A DNA stretch of 60,000 nucleotides, taken from contig NC_087077.1 in assembly GCF_026151205.1 (NCBI RefSeq), positions 20,607,510-20,667,509 on the forward strand. Direction: 5' to 3'. Shown in pieces: positions 20,565 to 31,699 of the stretch. Below the pieces are notes generated by a model. That model did not search any database and was not told the DNA's origin. It was given only the letters and a program-made list of their open reading frames with translations. The stretch is from Bolinopsis microptera. Taxonomy: Eukaryota > Ctenophora > Tentaculata > Lobata > Bolinopsidae. Position 1 is the stretch's first letter, and each line of letters begins with the position of its first letter. The position numbers and the translations under genes were made by a program.

Positions 20565-22530
20565 TAAGGGGTCTCCATCCGGCACTCGCAAAAAAGGCGT
20601 TACCAAGATAAGAAGTAATGGCTTCCACGTAAATCATTATATTTTAACAAAGTATCTGATCAAAACCTGGCACAACTTAGCGAGTTAACTAGGTTTGACT
20701 GTTTGAGATGTTATTTGTGCTCCCTATGGTCTCAACTTCAAAAACATTGATATTTGGATACAAATTGTAAAAGTTATAAATATAAATGTATCCAACATTC
20801 CATTTCACAATCTACCTATTTAATTTTTGTTTGCTACCTATCAAATGCCACAGCATGGTGGGACATAACACTGAACAACGTATTATGTCAAATATTCATC
20901 AGATAAAATTCTACTCTGTACCTTTGAGCATCGTTTGATACGCACTGTTCGAGGAGTCAGTATTTTATTGCAGAGTTCCTCACGTATTTCTCCCTTTACT
21001 CAATATAAATACTGTAACTGACACTTTACTCAATATAAATACTGTAACTGACACTTTACTCGATATAAATACTGTAACTGACACTTCTATCTCCCAGAGG
21101 GTGGTACTAAAGATCAGGATAGCAAGATCTCGCACCTTAGTTCGCTGCTCAGTGAGAGTGAACATAACGCTGCTGCTCTACAGGAACAGTGCACTTTACG
21201 GTTTATGAAGAGTTTCTTTTTGGCATAGTTCCAATCAATAAAGCCATGCATCTAATGTCCGGCATAAGGTAACTACCTTACTCGGGAATATTATTGCGGG
21301 TTAATTTATGACTGGGAAAATTAATGACCGGGAAAAATATGGCGGGCTTTCCCAAAACCCGCCAAATTATCCCGGTCATGAATATACCGGTGGCCGACCT
21401 TTAAAGTTTTTTTTTCAGAGGTAAACAAATTTTCAACCGAAATTTCTGTTTTTTGTTACTTGTTAAAAGGTTAATGAAGTTATTTCAATTTAAAGTTATT
21501 GATATTACTCAGAAATAGAAAAAAAGACACGTCTATTTAAAGGAAAATAAATCTAAGCAATAAATATAATTAGTCAAATCTACATTAAAGCGTATTCTCA
21601 TTCTCATTATCGCTAATGTCCCCGCCATTATCATTATTGCTTTATTGATATCCCCCTGCTGCTGACAGTGCACCTTCACCGTCTGTACCAATAGTTATGA
21701 GAGCCGTTATGTGAACAGTGGGTTCCATAACAGTATTTGTGCCTGTTGTGCCTAATACTGCACTAACTCAGTAGCTTTTGTGGTGTTGTAATCATCACAA
21801 TGACACATCAGTTGATTAATGTGTCGTTAGTTTTTAACTGCTCGTAATTGTATTTAGCTAGAACAACCCCACTCCCCCTCCCCCTCTTTCAAATTTTACT
21901 GTTATTTATATTGAGTAATAGTCTGGGCTATTGGGTGAACGTTTCGCTATCACCAGCTTTTTTATGCGCTAATTTTGTGTTTCGTGTGGAGTATTTATTT
22001 TCTCTCTCCTCATTTACCGAACAACACCCACTCCCCTCAGTATCTAAATTCAGAGGCTACAGAACGGGAACAACTCGTCCCTGTCCTTACCATTGTCCTG
22101 AAACTTTAAAAAAAGGAGATTTCCTCGTTGAATAGCAGTGCCAGTGTGGGCAAGCGGGAACAAGTCCCATGGACTAGCACCTGGTTTTATACCTGGGTTC
22201 TTCCAAAAATTCAGACTTATCAGCCTCATCAGGTATTATTAAATCTAACCTTAAAAAGCACTTGCTATCCCTCCAAAATCGAGATGACCCTAATACATGG
22301 TAAATAATCTATATTATATCTCAAATTTGAAATTCTACATCCGGTACGGCTCTGCACACATGATATCAGCTCTCTCTGCCATGAAACATGGCTAACCCTT
22401 TAAACTATGATTTAAAACCTAAACCTAAACTAAAACCCAACTGGGCTCTCCTGTGTCCCCAAACTATACCAATAAGTAATTTTAGATTATTATATTTTTC
22501 TATATTCGTATAATAAGTATATTGACGTAG
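20565..22530. other. Intergenic region with small repeats
   Basis: Three copies of a 30-bp unit, actttactcaatataaatac..., at about 20995-21085. At 21270-21395 a block with accttactcggga and cccgccaaattatcccggtc is partly palindromic and shares its start with 58180-58200; it looks like the end of a mobile element. Otherwise AT-rich with no supported gene. Confidence 0.5.
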
Positions 22531-22534
22531 TGGA

Positions 22535-22645
22535 TGGTTGAGCCTGAGGGGGTTTCAAGCACAAGTCACTCTCAAATCCTAAAGATAAGCAGTGGCCTTC
22601 GGCACTTGAAACCTCTTCAAACCTCCCCTGATTTATTTATTATTG
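22535..22645 (+). other. Stable hairpin, possible structured RNA
   Basis: ggtttcaag (about 22550) pairs with cttgaaacc (about 22605), enclosed by gagggg and cctcccct pairing. No known ncRNA family recognised. It could equally be a MITE remnant. Confidence 0.25.
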
Positions 22646-23049
22646 ATATTGTTTGATTGTGCCGTAAAAAATAAATAATTGTTTTATTATAGTTCCAGCT
22701 GAGTGCCGGGTCATTATCCAGTGCAGTTGGTGATAAATCGGTTTTTAGATTTGAGTGGTTGAAATGATGTTTCACATTTCAGAGTAGTTTGTGGCCCATC
22801 CATCGATCTAGAAATTGGTGATTGGGTCGATCAGCTGCTCGCGGGCCTCCTACTGCCTACGTGTCCATGAATGTGTGTAAAATGGCAAATTTCCGTCTTC
22901 AGTCTTAAAATGCGGGCGCGATTAGATCTGTGTACATGCTTATACTTTTTTGTTTTATGAGTAAGCTGTGTGATTGTGAAAGTAAGCTATACCAATGTAT
23001 TTTTACGCTGATTTCGAATAAAACCTATTACATGGCATGGGCATGAAAA

Positions 23050-23460
23050 TCATTTCTTAATTGACGATGTCAATTCATCTCAGCTCGGCGCGGCACAGTA
23101 GCGCATCTCGCCGATCTAGAGAAGCCTCATTGAGTGCGCGGCGCGGCACAGTAACGCATCGCGCTACAAATCATTTCTTGCTGAGTTATGAGCAAATAAC
23201 CATTTTGGTCAGAAGCGCGCACGTGACAGGCTTGTAAAACGATACTTGAGCTGTTTATGATGTAAGGGGTCGTTCACATATTTACCTTGACGGATGTTAC
23301 TCGTCTAATTAATTTCTTCGAAGTAGCCGCGCGCGCCGCTTTTTTCTCGAAATGTTATTGGTTATGGCCCGATGGCAAGTGCTACAAAGTAGCGCGGCGC
23401 GCGCCGGGCCAGACCATTAACAATGGTCAAATATTTACCCTCTAAAATAATAACAATTTG
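23050..23460. mobile_element. Foldback-family fragment
   Basis: Contains ttgacgatgtcaat and gcgcatctcgccgatcta (shared with 13170-13225) and gacggatgttactcgtctaa with the following cttcgaagtagc block (shared with 10899-11005). Pieces are rearranged relative to the 10.6-13.8 kb element. Confidence 0.65.
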
Positions 23461-23564
23461 ACAATGTTTTAATTCAAATTCCACTTAATTTCACTATGAT
23501 AGTGATAAAATTTAGAAATTGATCCAATATCCGGCTATAATAGTAAATAGTTTAAAAGGTGCTA

Positions 23565-23930
23565 GGCCATTTATGAAAAACGAATTTGAGTAAATTTTAT
23601 TTGTTCTCTTATAAAAGTAGCTGGAAATCCGGACATCCGGGGGGAGGGGGTGGTTTTGAAAATTCGGACACACCCGGACAGGGGGTGGTTTGATAATCTG
23701 CGATTTTGGCGGACGTCCTAAGTAGATGGCCGCTAATGTTTCTGGCTCTTACTAATTCGCTCGCCCAAAAAGGAGCGCTACTTAGGACGTCCGACAAAAT
23801 CGCAGATTATCAAACCACCCCCTAACCGGGTGTGTCCAAATTTTCAAAACCACCCCCTCCCCCGGATTTCCAGCTACTTTTAAGAAAACAAATAAAATGT
23901 ACTCTAATTCATTTTTCATAAACAATAGAA
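23565..23930. mobile_element. Palindromic MITE
   Basis: Arms of about 155 bp: gtagctggaaatccggacatc...ggtggtttgataatctgcgatttt...cggacgtcctaagta (23620-23723) is mirrored by tacttaggacgtccg...ttccagctac (23779-23878), with AT-rich outer arms. The 55-bp loop has tcttactaattcgctcgccca, also found in the 10.6-13.8 kb element. Confidence 0.8.
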
Positions 23931-24249
23931 TTCAAAGAGTTAAAATAAAATTCAAAGATTTGAAATAAATGGAACTTTTTGCTAATTATGCAAAAATTTT
24001 CGTACGTCCGGAGACTGGAGACGCGCGAAAGTTTCCATTGTAGGCATGCAATTTAGGAGACCGAGCGATTTAACAAAAGCCGCAGCCACGCACTTGTGCG
24101 TCGCAGACCACATGGCGTGGGGCAGGTGGTCCTGCAGTAAATTTAATGTTTATGCTATTTACATTTTTGGTCAATGTTCAATGTTATTTACATTTTTGGT
24201 CACATTTTGATGAAAATAAGAGAAAAAATTAAGTCCATAGAGTTGAGCA

Positions 24250-24315
24250 ATAGGATTGCTCTAACCAGAGCCCTCTCGCTTGCAGTAGCGCGCGACCGCC
24301 GTACGCGTAGACACA
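24250..24315. repeat. Shared foldback module
   Basis: tctaaccagagccctctcgc and the following gcagtagcgcgcgaccgcc are nearly identical to 11017-11058, and closely related to 1736-1778 and, inverted, 2190-2226. Confidence 0.8.
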
Positions 24316-24769
24316 TGGCTATGTGAAGCAATAGGACTGTTTAAAGGTTTTGAAATGCGTTTGACAGTGATAATGGATAACAGTATCAAATATATCACAT
24401 ATTATATTATCAATTATGCTGTTGACAAGTTGAATTTCTGATTTTCCTTTCCACACGCGGAGCACAAGGGATATGCACGTGGGGGCAAATAAAAGAGATG
24501 GTTGTCTACAGCTATACTGTATTAATTTAGTATTTTAATGTTAACAAATTATTGTATTAAAGATCAAATTGAAAAACTGATGTAATAAACCAAACAAAGC
24601 AAGTAAAGTAAAACCGAGAATCTCAGTAACATTTAATGAGAACTACTACACACTATATAGGCTCTTACTAATTTAGCGCACTGCATACTACGAACGTTTC
24701 TGGTATTTATAAATGTCAGGTGTAAATATATTTCATAGATTATATTTATGGTAAATGGCCTTTTTAGAT

Positions 24770-25675
24770 TCAACTGGCCACGAAATGTTTCTCAAGTAAA
24801 CTCACGATTTCAATACCCTGAGATTTCAAGTTCTGGTTCCCCTCCAAACTCACCTGATCCCTAACATGCAATAACACGTTCTTAACAATCTCAGTGCCCA
24901 CAACTACTCCTTCAGTTTTACAGGAGTTGAAGATAAGAGCGGTCAGTTTCAGCGCCAGGCTTCTCACAGAGGTGTGTTTAGTGTCGTCCACACATCTCAA
25001 GACACCCGGTATTGCTGCCTGGTACACACTCCTCCTCAGCTCCTCCGTGGAGTGTTCTTGGCTCGTGTCCAATGTTTGCAGCAAGTGTTGAAGCGAGCAC
25101 AGCATTGTTATCTGTATCTTCCACGTGCAGATCCTCATATTTCCAGCCAGGAACTCGCACAGCTCCACAATCTTATCGGACTTGTTTTGGCAGACCCTCC
25201 ATCCTACGCCCAACAGTAACACAGCTGACTCCTGAGGAAGGCTCTGTATGGTGAAGGTCTCCGTCTTCTTCCTCTTCTCCTTCTTCTCCTCCCCCTCCTC
25301 CTCCTCATCCTCTGGGAGAGGTATCAAGTAAGCAGAGCATATATCCCACACCTCCTCCCAACAGTCAGTCACCTCCACCCCTAACAACACGTCCCCCAGA
25401 GACCGCATCACCTGACTCACGTACTCGCTGTCCTTCTTCCTGCACTCCCTCAGGAACACAGACACCACTTTCTCTTCCTCAACCCCAAGATCCGAGACTT
25501 TGCTTCGTTTAGGGGAGGTCAGAGTCTTGGCCAGAGCAGACAAGATGGCTGATTTACCGGGGAATGTTCTGGCAGCAGTAGCAGCGAGCAGCAGGTCCAC
25601 ACTAGGAGGGATCTGTAGAGGAGGATAACTGGGACCCAGGACGGTAGCTACAGTTCCCAGAGTATCAGCAGCTTG
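24770..25675 (-). pseudogene. ECPAS: 3' fragment of proteasome adaptor ECM29 (ECPAS)
   Basis: ECM29 is a HEAT-repeat scaffold that tethers the 26S proteasome to other cell parts. The open frame (about 300 codons, no ATG start) corresponds to the extreme C-terminus of the ~1,800-residue protein. It has ARTFPGKSAILSALAKTL, then VFLRECRKKDSEYVSQVM, an acidic/Lys insert (EDEEEEGEEKKEKRKK), and WKIQITMLCSLQHLLQTL followed by further HEAT-like helices. The frame is intact, so it could be a real terminal exon. However, the 5' direction (higher coordinates) holds only further copies of this fragment and no other ECM29 exons, so I call it a fragment. It is the longest of five copies and looks ancestral to the others, which lack about 550 bp of its 5' part. 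Confidence 0.7.
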
Positions 25676-26359
25676 TTATATATTTGGGCCCAGTTGACGT
25701 GTAGCAGGGTATTTTGCATTTTGGTTCAAGACTTTAAAAATCGCAAAAGTAGCCGTATTAATCCTCCAAACTTACGACTTAGATGAACTAGAGTTAGCCG
25801 TTAAAATACAGCTTACACTTTTTACCTTATGATTGGGTCGTAATTCAAAACATAATTTGACAAGGAGTCTGGCTCACCGGTCACTTAATGTCACTTAGAG
25901 CTCAATTATAGCGACCTTGGTCTGGCGACTGGAGCTGCAACAGGAGCATATGATCTGTACACGAGATATCCTTGTGTTTGGCTTGTACGTTAGCTCTAAT
26001 TGGGTATTTCGTCACCAATTTCTGATTTCCCTTTCCACACGCGGAGCACAAGGGACATGCACGTGGGGGCAAATAAAAGAGATGGTTGTCTACAGCTATA
26101 CTGTATTAATTTAGTATTTTAATGTTAACAAATTATTGTATTAAAGATCAAATTGAAAAACTGATGTAATAAACCAAACAAAGCAAGTAAAGTAAAACCG
26201 AGAATCTCAGTAACATTTAATGAGAACTACTAGTACTACACACTATATAGGCTCTTACTAGTTTAGCGCACTGTATACTACGAACGTTTCTGGTATTTAT
26301 AAATGTCAGGTGCAAACATATTTCATAGATTATATTTATGGTAAATGGCCTTGTTAGAT

Positions 26360-26875
26360 TCAACTGGCCACGAAATGTTTCTCAAGTAAACTCACGATTT
26401 CAATACCCTGAGATTTCAAGTTCTGGTTCCCCTCCAAACTCACCTGATCCCTTACATGCAATAACACGTTCTTAACAATCTCAGTGCCCACAACTACTCC
26501 TTCAGTTTTACAGGAGTTGAAGATAAGAGCGGTCAGTTTCAGCGCCAGGCTTCTCACAGAGGTGTGTTTAGTGTCGTCCACACATCTCAACACACCCGGT
26601 ATTGCTGCCTGGTACACACTCCTCCTCAGCTCCTCCGTGGAGTGTTCTTGGCTCGTGTCCAATGTTTGCAGCACGTGTTGAAGCGAGCACAGCATTGTTA
26701 TCTGTATCTTCCACGTGCAGATCCTCATATTTCCAGCCAGGAACTCGCACAGCTCCACAATCTTATCGGACTTGTTTTGGCAGACCCTCCATCCTACGCC
26801 CAACAGTAACACAGCTGACTCCTGAGGAAGGCTCTGTATGGTGAAGGTCTCCGTCTTCTTCCGTCTTCTTCCGTC
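26360..26875 (-). pseudogene. ECM29 fragment, copy 2 (internally deleted)
   Basis: Encodes the last ~150 codons of the 24770-25675 copy with about one substitution (K/R-type changes such as VLQTL for LLQTL). The homology ends at cgtcttcttccgtcttcttccgtc, where about 550 bp present in copy 1 is missing. Flanks on both sides are also duplicated. Confidence 0.8.
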
Positions 26876-27169
26876 AGCTTACACTTTTTACCTTATGATT
26901 GGGTCGTAATTCAAAACATAATTTGACAAGGAGTCTGGCTCACCGGTCACTTAATGTCACTTAGCGCTCAATTATAGCGACCTTGGTCTGGCGACTGGAG
27001 GCAACAGGTGCATATGATCTGTACACGAGATATCCTTGTACTAGCTCTAATTGGGTATTTCGTCACCAATTTCTGGTTTCCCTTTCCACACGCGGAGCAC
27101 AAGGGATATGCACGTGGGGGCAAATAAAAGAGATGGTTGTCTACAGCTATACTGTATTAATTTCAATGA

Positions 27170-27405
27170 AACTAATAAATGAAATGAAACTAATAAAATC
27201 AATGTTTTAGCTCATTTTACAAAGTCAAATATTTAAAACAATTAAAATTGTATAGTGCTCAATTTGTAAATGACTAGTTGATCTTTGCTATAGGAAGTTT
27301 GCCAAGGACTGGCAGCTAGCGGGGCAAGGAATGCACGGGCTTAGGGGCTTTTGTGCACACCAGAACACTAGCTCGGTACATTTTTGGAAACTAGAAGGAC
27401 TGAAA
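27170..27405. repeat. Diverged copy of a ~250-bp interspersed repeat
   Basis: ctagcggggcaaggaatgca and surrounding sequence match 58060-58160 (same orientation) and 39270-39380 (inverted). In the 58-kb copy this sequence follows the stop of a LINE ORF, so it is probably that LINE's 3'UTR. Confidence 0.6.
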
Positions 27406-27526
27406 ACTAAAATTGTTTTTGATGGAGGTTGAGGCATGTTTTTGAGAGGGACTGTATAATAGCTTGTGGTAACAACAGGCCTTTACTTTGATAGGATGAA
27501 GTTTTGGTTTTAGGACAGGGAGAAGG

Positions 27527-28474
27527 TGTAAGCAGTGATTTGTAGAGTTACGTTAATATATTGTAGTATGAACTTTTATTCGGAGAATTTGTATTATAGT
27601 ATGAATTTGTGGTCAGAGAGTTAGATAGGGAGGATAATAAAGTTAGCAAGTAGCATAATTGATAAATGAAGTCAGGGAGACCATGGAGTCCTTAGAATTG
27701 TAGCTTCATCTAATTCATTCATTTAATTAAAACCAAACTTCGTCGGGACACCTTGACTTGGAACAATGAATCTTTTGTTAGAAGATAAGACCAGCTGCTC
27801 AAGGTGGGAAGGGCGCACGTGAGGAGATAGGGTGAAAAAGCACGCACTGAGCACTATAAATAGTAAAAAGCTTGGAGAAGCAAGGATAGCTAGTTTGCCC
27901 CTTTCTGAGGGGGGTCATTGATGCCGGACACCTTCTCTCCAGGAACCGTTACGTTAGGGTCCTGGAGAGAAGGTTGTCACGGTCCATTATAGATAGTGGA
28001 GCTGTGCTCCGGTACCTGACTGGCTTAGATGTAGACGAGGGGGTGGTAGTGTTACCACAACTGGGCTCTGGACGAGCGGGCTAATATACCAGGCGTTGAG
28101 CTTCGAGTGCTGTAGAGGTCTTGTAAGAGTAGATTAAGGGCAGAATCCCGTTAGGCACGGTCAACAGGGGTTGACCGTGAGGGGGAAGTAGGCAGAATAG
28201 GGCGTGATATAGCCAGACGATGGGGTGGTCTTGTAACCACAGCAGGGCTCTGGAAGAGCGGGCTGATATACTAAGATACTAGGCGTTGTGCTGCAAGGGC
28301 TGTAGAAGTTATTTAAGGGTAGCGTAATTTAGAGGTATATTTTAGTGTAGTCGATTTGTAATCCTTTTGATCTTATCCGAGTTGTTTCCTATTAGTTATC
28401 TTGTTTTCATTGGTCTGCAAACTTAATTAAATACAAATAACTACGAACTTAAAAGCAAGTGTCCACTGCTTACA
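27527..28474 (+). repeat. 5' LTR
   Basis: Ends form an 11-bp inverted repeat (TGTAAGCAGTG/CACTGCTTACA). The second half contains two related ~150-bp segments (accacaa/accacagc...gggctctgga/gaagagcgggct...aggcgttg), an internal duplication downstream of the TATA box. Confidence 0.95.
27855..27863 (+). promoter_or_regulatory. TATA box in 5' LTR
   Basis: TATAAATAG lies 329 bp into the LTR, in front of a short hairpin (gaccttctctcc...ggagagaaggt near 27927-27975). Likely the RNA polymerase II promoter; the same site is in the 3' LTR. Confidence 0.6.
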
Positions 28475-28606
28475 ATGGCGCGAACGGTAGGATCTTATTT
28501 TATTATAAGTTAGTGTATTTGTATTTTAATTATGGGGGAATAGGGGGGAGAGGGTATCATTATTAAAGAGGTCGTGATCTAAAAAGATTCTGCAATAAGC
28601 AAGGAC

Positions 28607-29701
28607 ATGGAAACAGAATTAAGAGAGGAATTAGAAGAAGTAAAGAAGGTAAATGGGAAAATAAGGAAAGAACGCGAGGAACTAAGGACAGAATGCGTGG
28701 AGACTGAAGCAGCAAACGAGGAGTTACGGACGCAATATGAGGCGTTGAGACAGCACGGGGCACAGCTAAGGAGGGATGGATTTACAGAAGGTAAATTAGA
28801 AGCCATGGAAGAGAATGAGAGAAAGATGAGAGTAAGAGAAGAGAATAGAGCAGCGGCGGGTAAGAATTACCCCTTGATGAAACCACGAATGTTTGAGCTG
28901 GGGAGAGACAGTTTTAGAACCTTCCTGAGCGGGTTTAGAATATTTGCTCATGCTGCCAACATTAAGGAGGAGGACTTGGTAGATATGATCATGACTTACT
29001 TGGATCCAAAGGCCCAAAGGAGAGTGGAGACTCTAAGGTTGTCCCAAGAAGAAAAGAGGGATGTTGAAGCGAGTTTTGAGGGGATAACCGAGGTGCTGAG
29101 CGAGGTTCATTCGAAGGCGGAGTGCAGGAGGAGACTTTATGAGATGAAGCAAAAGGAGGAGGAAACCATTTCGGACTTTGCAGCTAGGGTCACTGAGATG
29201 GCAGAGGCTGCCTATGCACCGGAGGAAGAGGCAATTAAGAAGACCATCAGGCTGGATGTATTTACCGCAGGAGTATTGAAGGATGAAATCGGGATAGAAT
29301 TAATTAAGTCTGAAGTGCAGGATTTTGAGGCAGCGTTAAAGAAGGCGGTTAAATTGGACGGGATTCTAGCAAGTCGTAATCCTAAACCAGTAAGGAATGA
29401 TGAGGAGCTGTTGTTCCAAATTGGGGAGAATGTAGAAGTAGATGAGGGGGTCGTGAACCGTCTGATGGATGAAAGCAGGATGAGAGGGGAAGTAGGCGCG
29501 TGTTACACCTGTGGACAGCATGGACATATTGCTAGGGAATGTAGAAAGCCCATTTTTTGTTATGCGTGTGAGAGACCGGGACATATTGGAAGAGATTGCC
29601 CACAAAGACAGGGCGGCCGAGGAGGTTTTCAAAGAGGGAGAGGGACAAGGTTGACAGGGTTTAATATTTTTGAAGGGAAGAGGGGTAAGTTTCATTTTTG
29701 A
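28607..29701 (+). CDS. gag: Retroelement Gag with two CCHC zinc knuckles
   Basis: 364 aa from ATG 28607. Forms the particle core and binds the element RNA. Residues 1-95 are a charged coiled coil. About 95-245 resembles the helical retrotransposon-gag capsid region (LDPKAQRRVETL). Two CX2CX4HX4C zinc knuckles follow at about 300-340 (CYTCGQHGHIAREC, CYACERPGHIGRDC). The C-terminus is Gly/Arg-rich. The protein stops at TGA 29699-29701 with no pol frame after it. A gtaagt donor-like site lies at about 29685. Confidence 0.9.
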   Translation: METELREELEEVKKVNGKIRKEREELRTECVETEAANEELRTQYEALRQHGAQLRRDGFTEGKLEAMEENERKMRVREENRAAAGKNYPLMKPRMFELGRDSFRTFLSGFRIFAHAANIKEEDLVDMIMTYLDPKAQRRVETLRLSQEEKRDVEASFEGITEVLSEVHSKAECRRRLYEMKQKEEETISDFAARVTEMAEAAYAPEEEAIKKTIRLDVFTAGVLKDEIGIELIKSEVQDFEAALKKAVKLDGILASRNPKPVRNDEELLFQIGENVEVDEGVVNRLMDESRMRGEVGACYTCGQHGHIARECRKPIFCYACERPGHIGRDCPQRQGGRGGFQRGRGTRLTGFNIFEGKRGKFHF

Positions 29702-29852
29702 AAAGGAAGAGAGGGGAAAGGTTGACAGGGTATTTGATTAATATATATATAATTTAGATTAAAGTAGCGTTTAAATTGACCGTTCAAGTCATTTCAGGTG
29801 TAGTTATTGCTTAGTTATTACGGGAAGTGAGTATGAAGAGTGGAGAGTCAGG

Positions 29853-30476
29853 TTGGAAAAGAAGAACATCCGAGAATATGAGAGCAAAGCAGAGGGTTTG
29901 GTGGTGGTAGAACGAAAGTGTGTCACAGAAGAAAGCTTTTTTGGAGTAAAAACGAACGATAAAACGATGAGTTATGCGAGATTAACAAAGGAGACAGCTG
30001 ATAAGGTGATAAGTCTACGAGGATGCATTGATGATAAAGGAGAAGTGGTCAAAAATGAGGGTAAGAGATTTTACAATTGTAAATGGGGATGGATGGAAAA
30101 GATAACCACGGTGGAAGTTAGTTGTAAACATGTTAAAGGGTCAGTGTATGTGAAGCACGGCCATGAAGCGAGAACAGATTTAACAAGTTTTAGAGGGTGT
30201 AAATATAATCAGGGGTATTGCAAGACTGGGGATGAAATGTACTTAAGATGGGAAGTGAGACCGGAAGTGAGAGAAAGTTTCGAGGAAGTGGGAAGTTATG
30301 ATGCAGTTCAAATTAATGGGCATTTATTAATCGAGGAGTTGGGGTTGGTAATTGAGGTGAAGGGAGGAGTGAATGTCACAAAATGGGTAGATCGAGAATT
30401 TAGGGTAACTAAGGAAAGTAGGAAGGATCACGTAGTTAAGGCAGTGAATTTAAATGAAGAATCAATAACGCACTAA
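29853..30476 (+). CDS. Envelope-like glycoprotein, N-terminal half (first glycoprotein of the element)
   Basis: About 207 codons; the frame is open further upstream to at least 29800 and has no ATG at its start. An acceptor-like catttcag at 29790-29797 suggests a spliced mRNA, as is common for retroelement env genes. It contains many paired cysteines (VERKCV, RGCIDD, YNCKW, SCKH, RGCKYNQGYCKTG) and no membrane span, which fits an ectodomain. It overlaps the next frame by about 20 bp in the -1 frame. The two could be one glycoprotein joined by frameshift or separated by a recent indel. A distant chuvirus/BEL-Pao-type glycoprotein relation is possible but is inference. Confidence 0.5.
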   Translation: MEKKNIREYESKAEGLVVVERKCVTEESFFGVKTNDKTMSYARLTKETADKVISLRGCIDDKGEVVKNEGKRFYNCKWGWMEKITTVEVSCKHVKGSVYVKHGHEARTDLTSFRGCKYNQGYCKTGDEMYLRWEVRPEVRESFEEVGSYDAVQINGHLLIEELGLVIEVKGGVNVTKWVDREFRVTKESRKDHVVKAVNLNEESITH

Positions 30477-31336
30477 GAGATGAATTAAATAGCAGATTTG
30501 AATACCTGCAGGTGGAACTGATCAAATCACCTAAAGCACAGGCAATATATTTATGCAAAGTCTGGAATAGGTTAAGAATGATTGAAAAAATGACGGCTAT
30601 GATAGATCCTACGACGTATATTAGAGAAAAGACGGGCAATAATTTATTGGTAGGACGGAGAGCAGGGGACTATGTGGTAGCTTACCCATGCGTAGAGGTA
30701 ACTAAGTTAAAATGGATTAAACAGACGGGAGGGAAATGCTATGACGGTTTACCAGTAAAATTCGAGGTTAATGGATCGGAAACGGAACATAAGGGATTCC
30801 TTTTACCAAGGCATAATAAAGTTGAAGTCAGGGGAATAGAGGTAAACTGTCACAAAAAGCAGCCAATAATAACGGAAGTAAAAGGAAAGTTAGAATGGCA
30901 CTCAGCTCAATCTGAGGATACACACAAGGTTAATGTAAGTAACGTGATAGACCTGACTAGTCAAATGGAAGAAGGGGTAGGGGTGATAGATTTTATGCAA
31001 GCAGATTGGGTGTATAATGCGGAAGACTTAAGAGATACTGAGATTGACAGGCTAGTAATGGAGGAAAATTCATTAAATCATGACAGCAAAATAGAGGGAT
31101 CAGAAGGTGGGGAGGTTAGTTCACTTTGGGAGTTCCTGGGAATATTCAATGGGAAGATATCAACAATGATTAATGCGGCAATAATGTGGATCGAGAGAGT
31201 GGCAATAGTGATATTATTATGGAAGGTTTTTAAGAGCTCTTGTAGTTGTTTGAGGAGGAGGAGAGTAAGACGAGGAGGGGCCCCGAGATACGCTAGCGTG
31301 AGAAATAAGGAGAGGGTGAGAGAAAGAGAAGTGTGA
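30458..31336 (+). CDS. Envelope-like glycoprotein, C-terminal half with membrane anchor
   Basis: Open from 30458 in the -1 frame relative to the preceding ORF. Two Cys-containing beta-rich segments (YPCVEV, KCYDGLPV, FLLPRH, VNCHKKQPI) precede a hydrophobic span at about residues 216-240 of the 30512 frame, counted from its first GTG. Then comes a short Cys/Arg-rich tail (SSCSCLRRRRVRRGG) ending at TGA. This is the expected end of a type I viral glycoprotein: ectodomain, anchor, basic tail with possible acylation cysteines. The family assignment is uncertain; the resemblance to chuvirus-like glycoproteins of other retroelements is from memory of the pattern only. Confidence 0.5.
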   Translation, partial: RINNALRDELNSRFEYLQVELIKSPKAQAIYLCKVWNRLRMIEKMTAMIDPTTYIREKTGNNLLVGRRAGDYVVAYPCVEVTKLKWIKQTGGKCYDGLPVKFEVNGSETEHKGFLLPRHNKVEVRGIEVNCHKKQPIITEVKGKLEWHSAQSEDTHKVNVSNVIDLTSQMEEGVGVIDFMQADWVYNAEDLRDTEIDRLVMEENSLNHDSKIEGSEGGEVSSLWEFLGIFNGKISTMINAAIMWIERVAIVILLWKVFKSSCSCLRRRRVRRGGAPRYASVRNKERVREREV

Positions 31337-31377
31337 TTTGATGGAGAACAATTGAAATAAGGCACTAGTGCAAGAGC

Positions 31378-31393
31378 AGAGAGAGAGAGGGAG

Positions 31394-31482
<89 letters not shown>
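31378..31482 (+). repeat. (GA)n microsatellite inside the LTR element
   Basis: About 50 GA dinucleotides with a few aag and ggg interruptions, in the gap between the two envelope-like genes. Confidence 0.95.
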
Positions 31483-31699
31483 AAGAGGAGAGAAAGATAA
31501 GATAAACAGGGAGGAAGTAATGTGAAGAAGGTAAATTAGTATGCGCATACTATAAGAATTAAAGAGGGAAAGGGAAAAGTGACAAGTTGATATTTGAATT
31601 TTCAATAAATGAATTGCTGTGAATGAATAACGAATGTAAAATGGTTAAACATAATAACGACTTTTATCAGGATGATTAAGTGGTATTTTGTGATAATGA

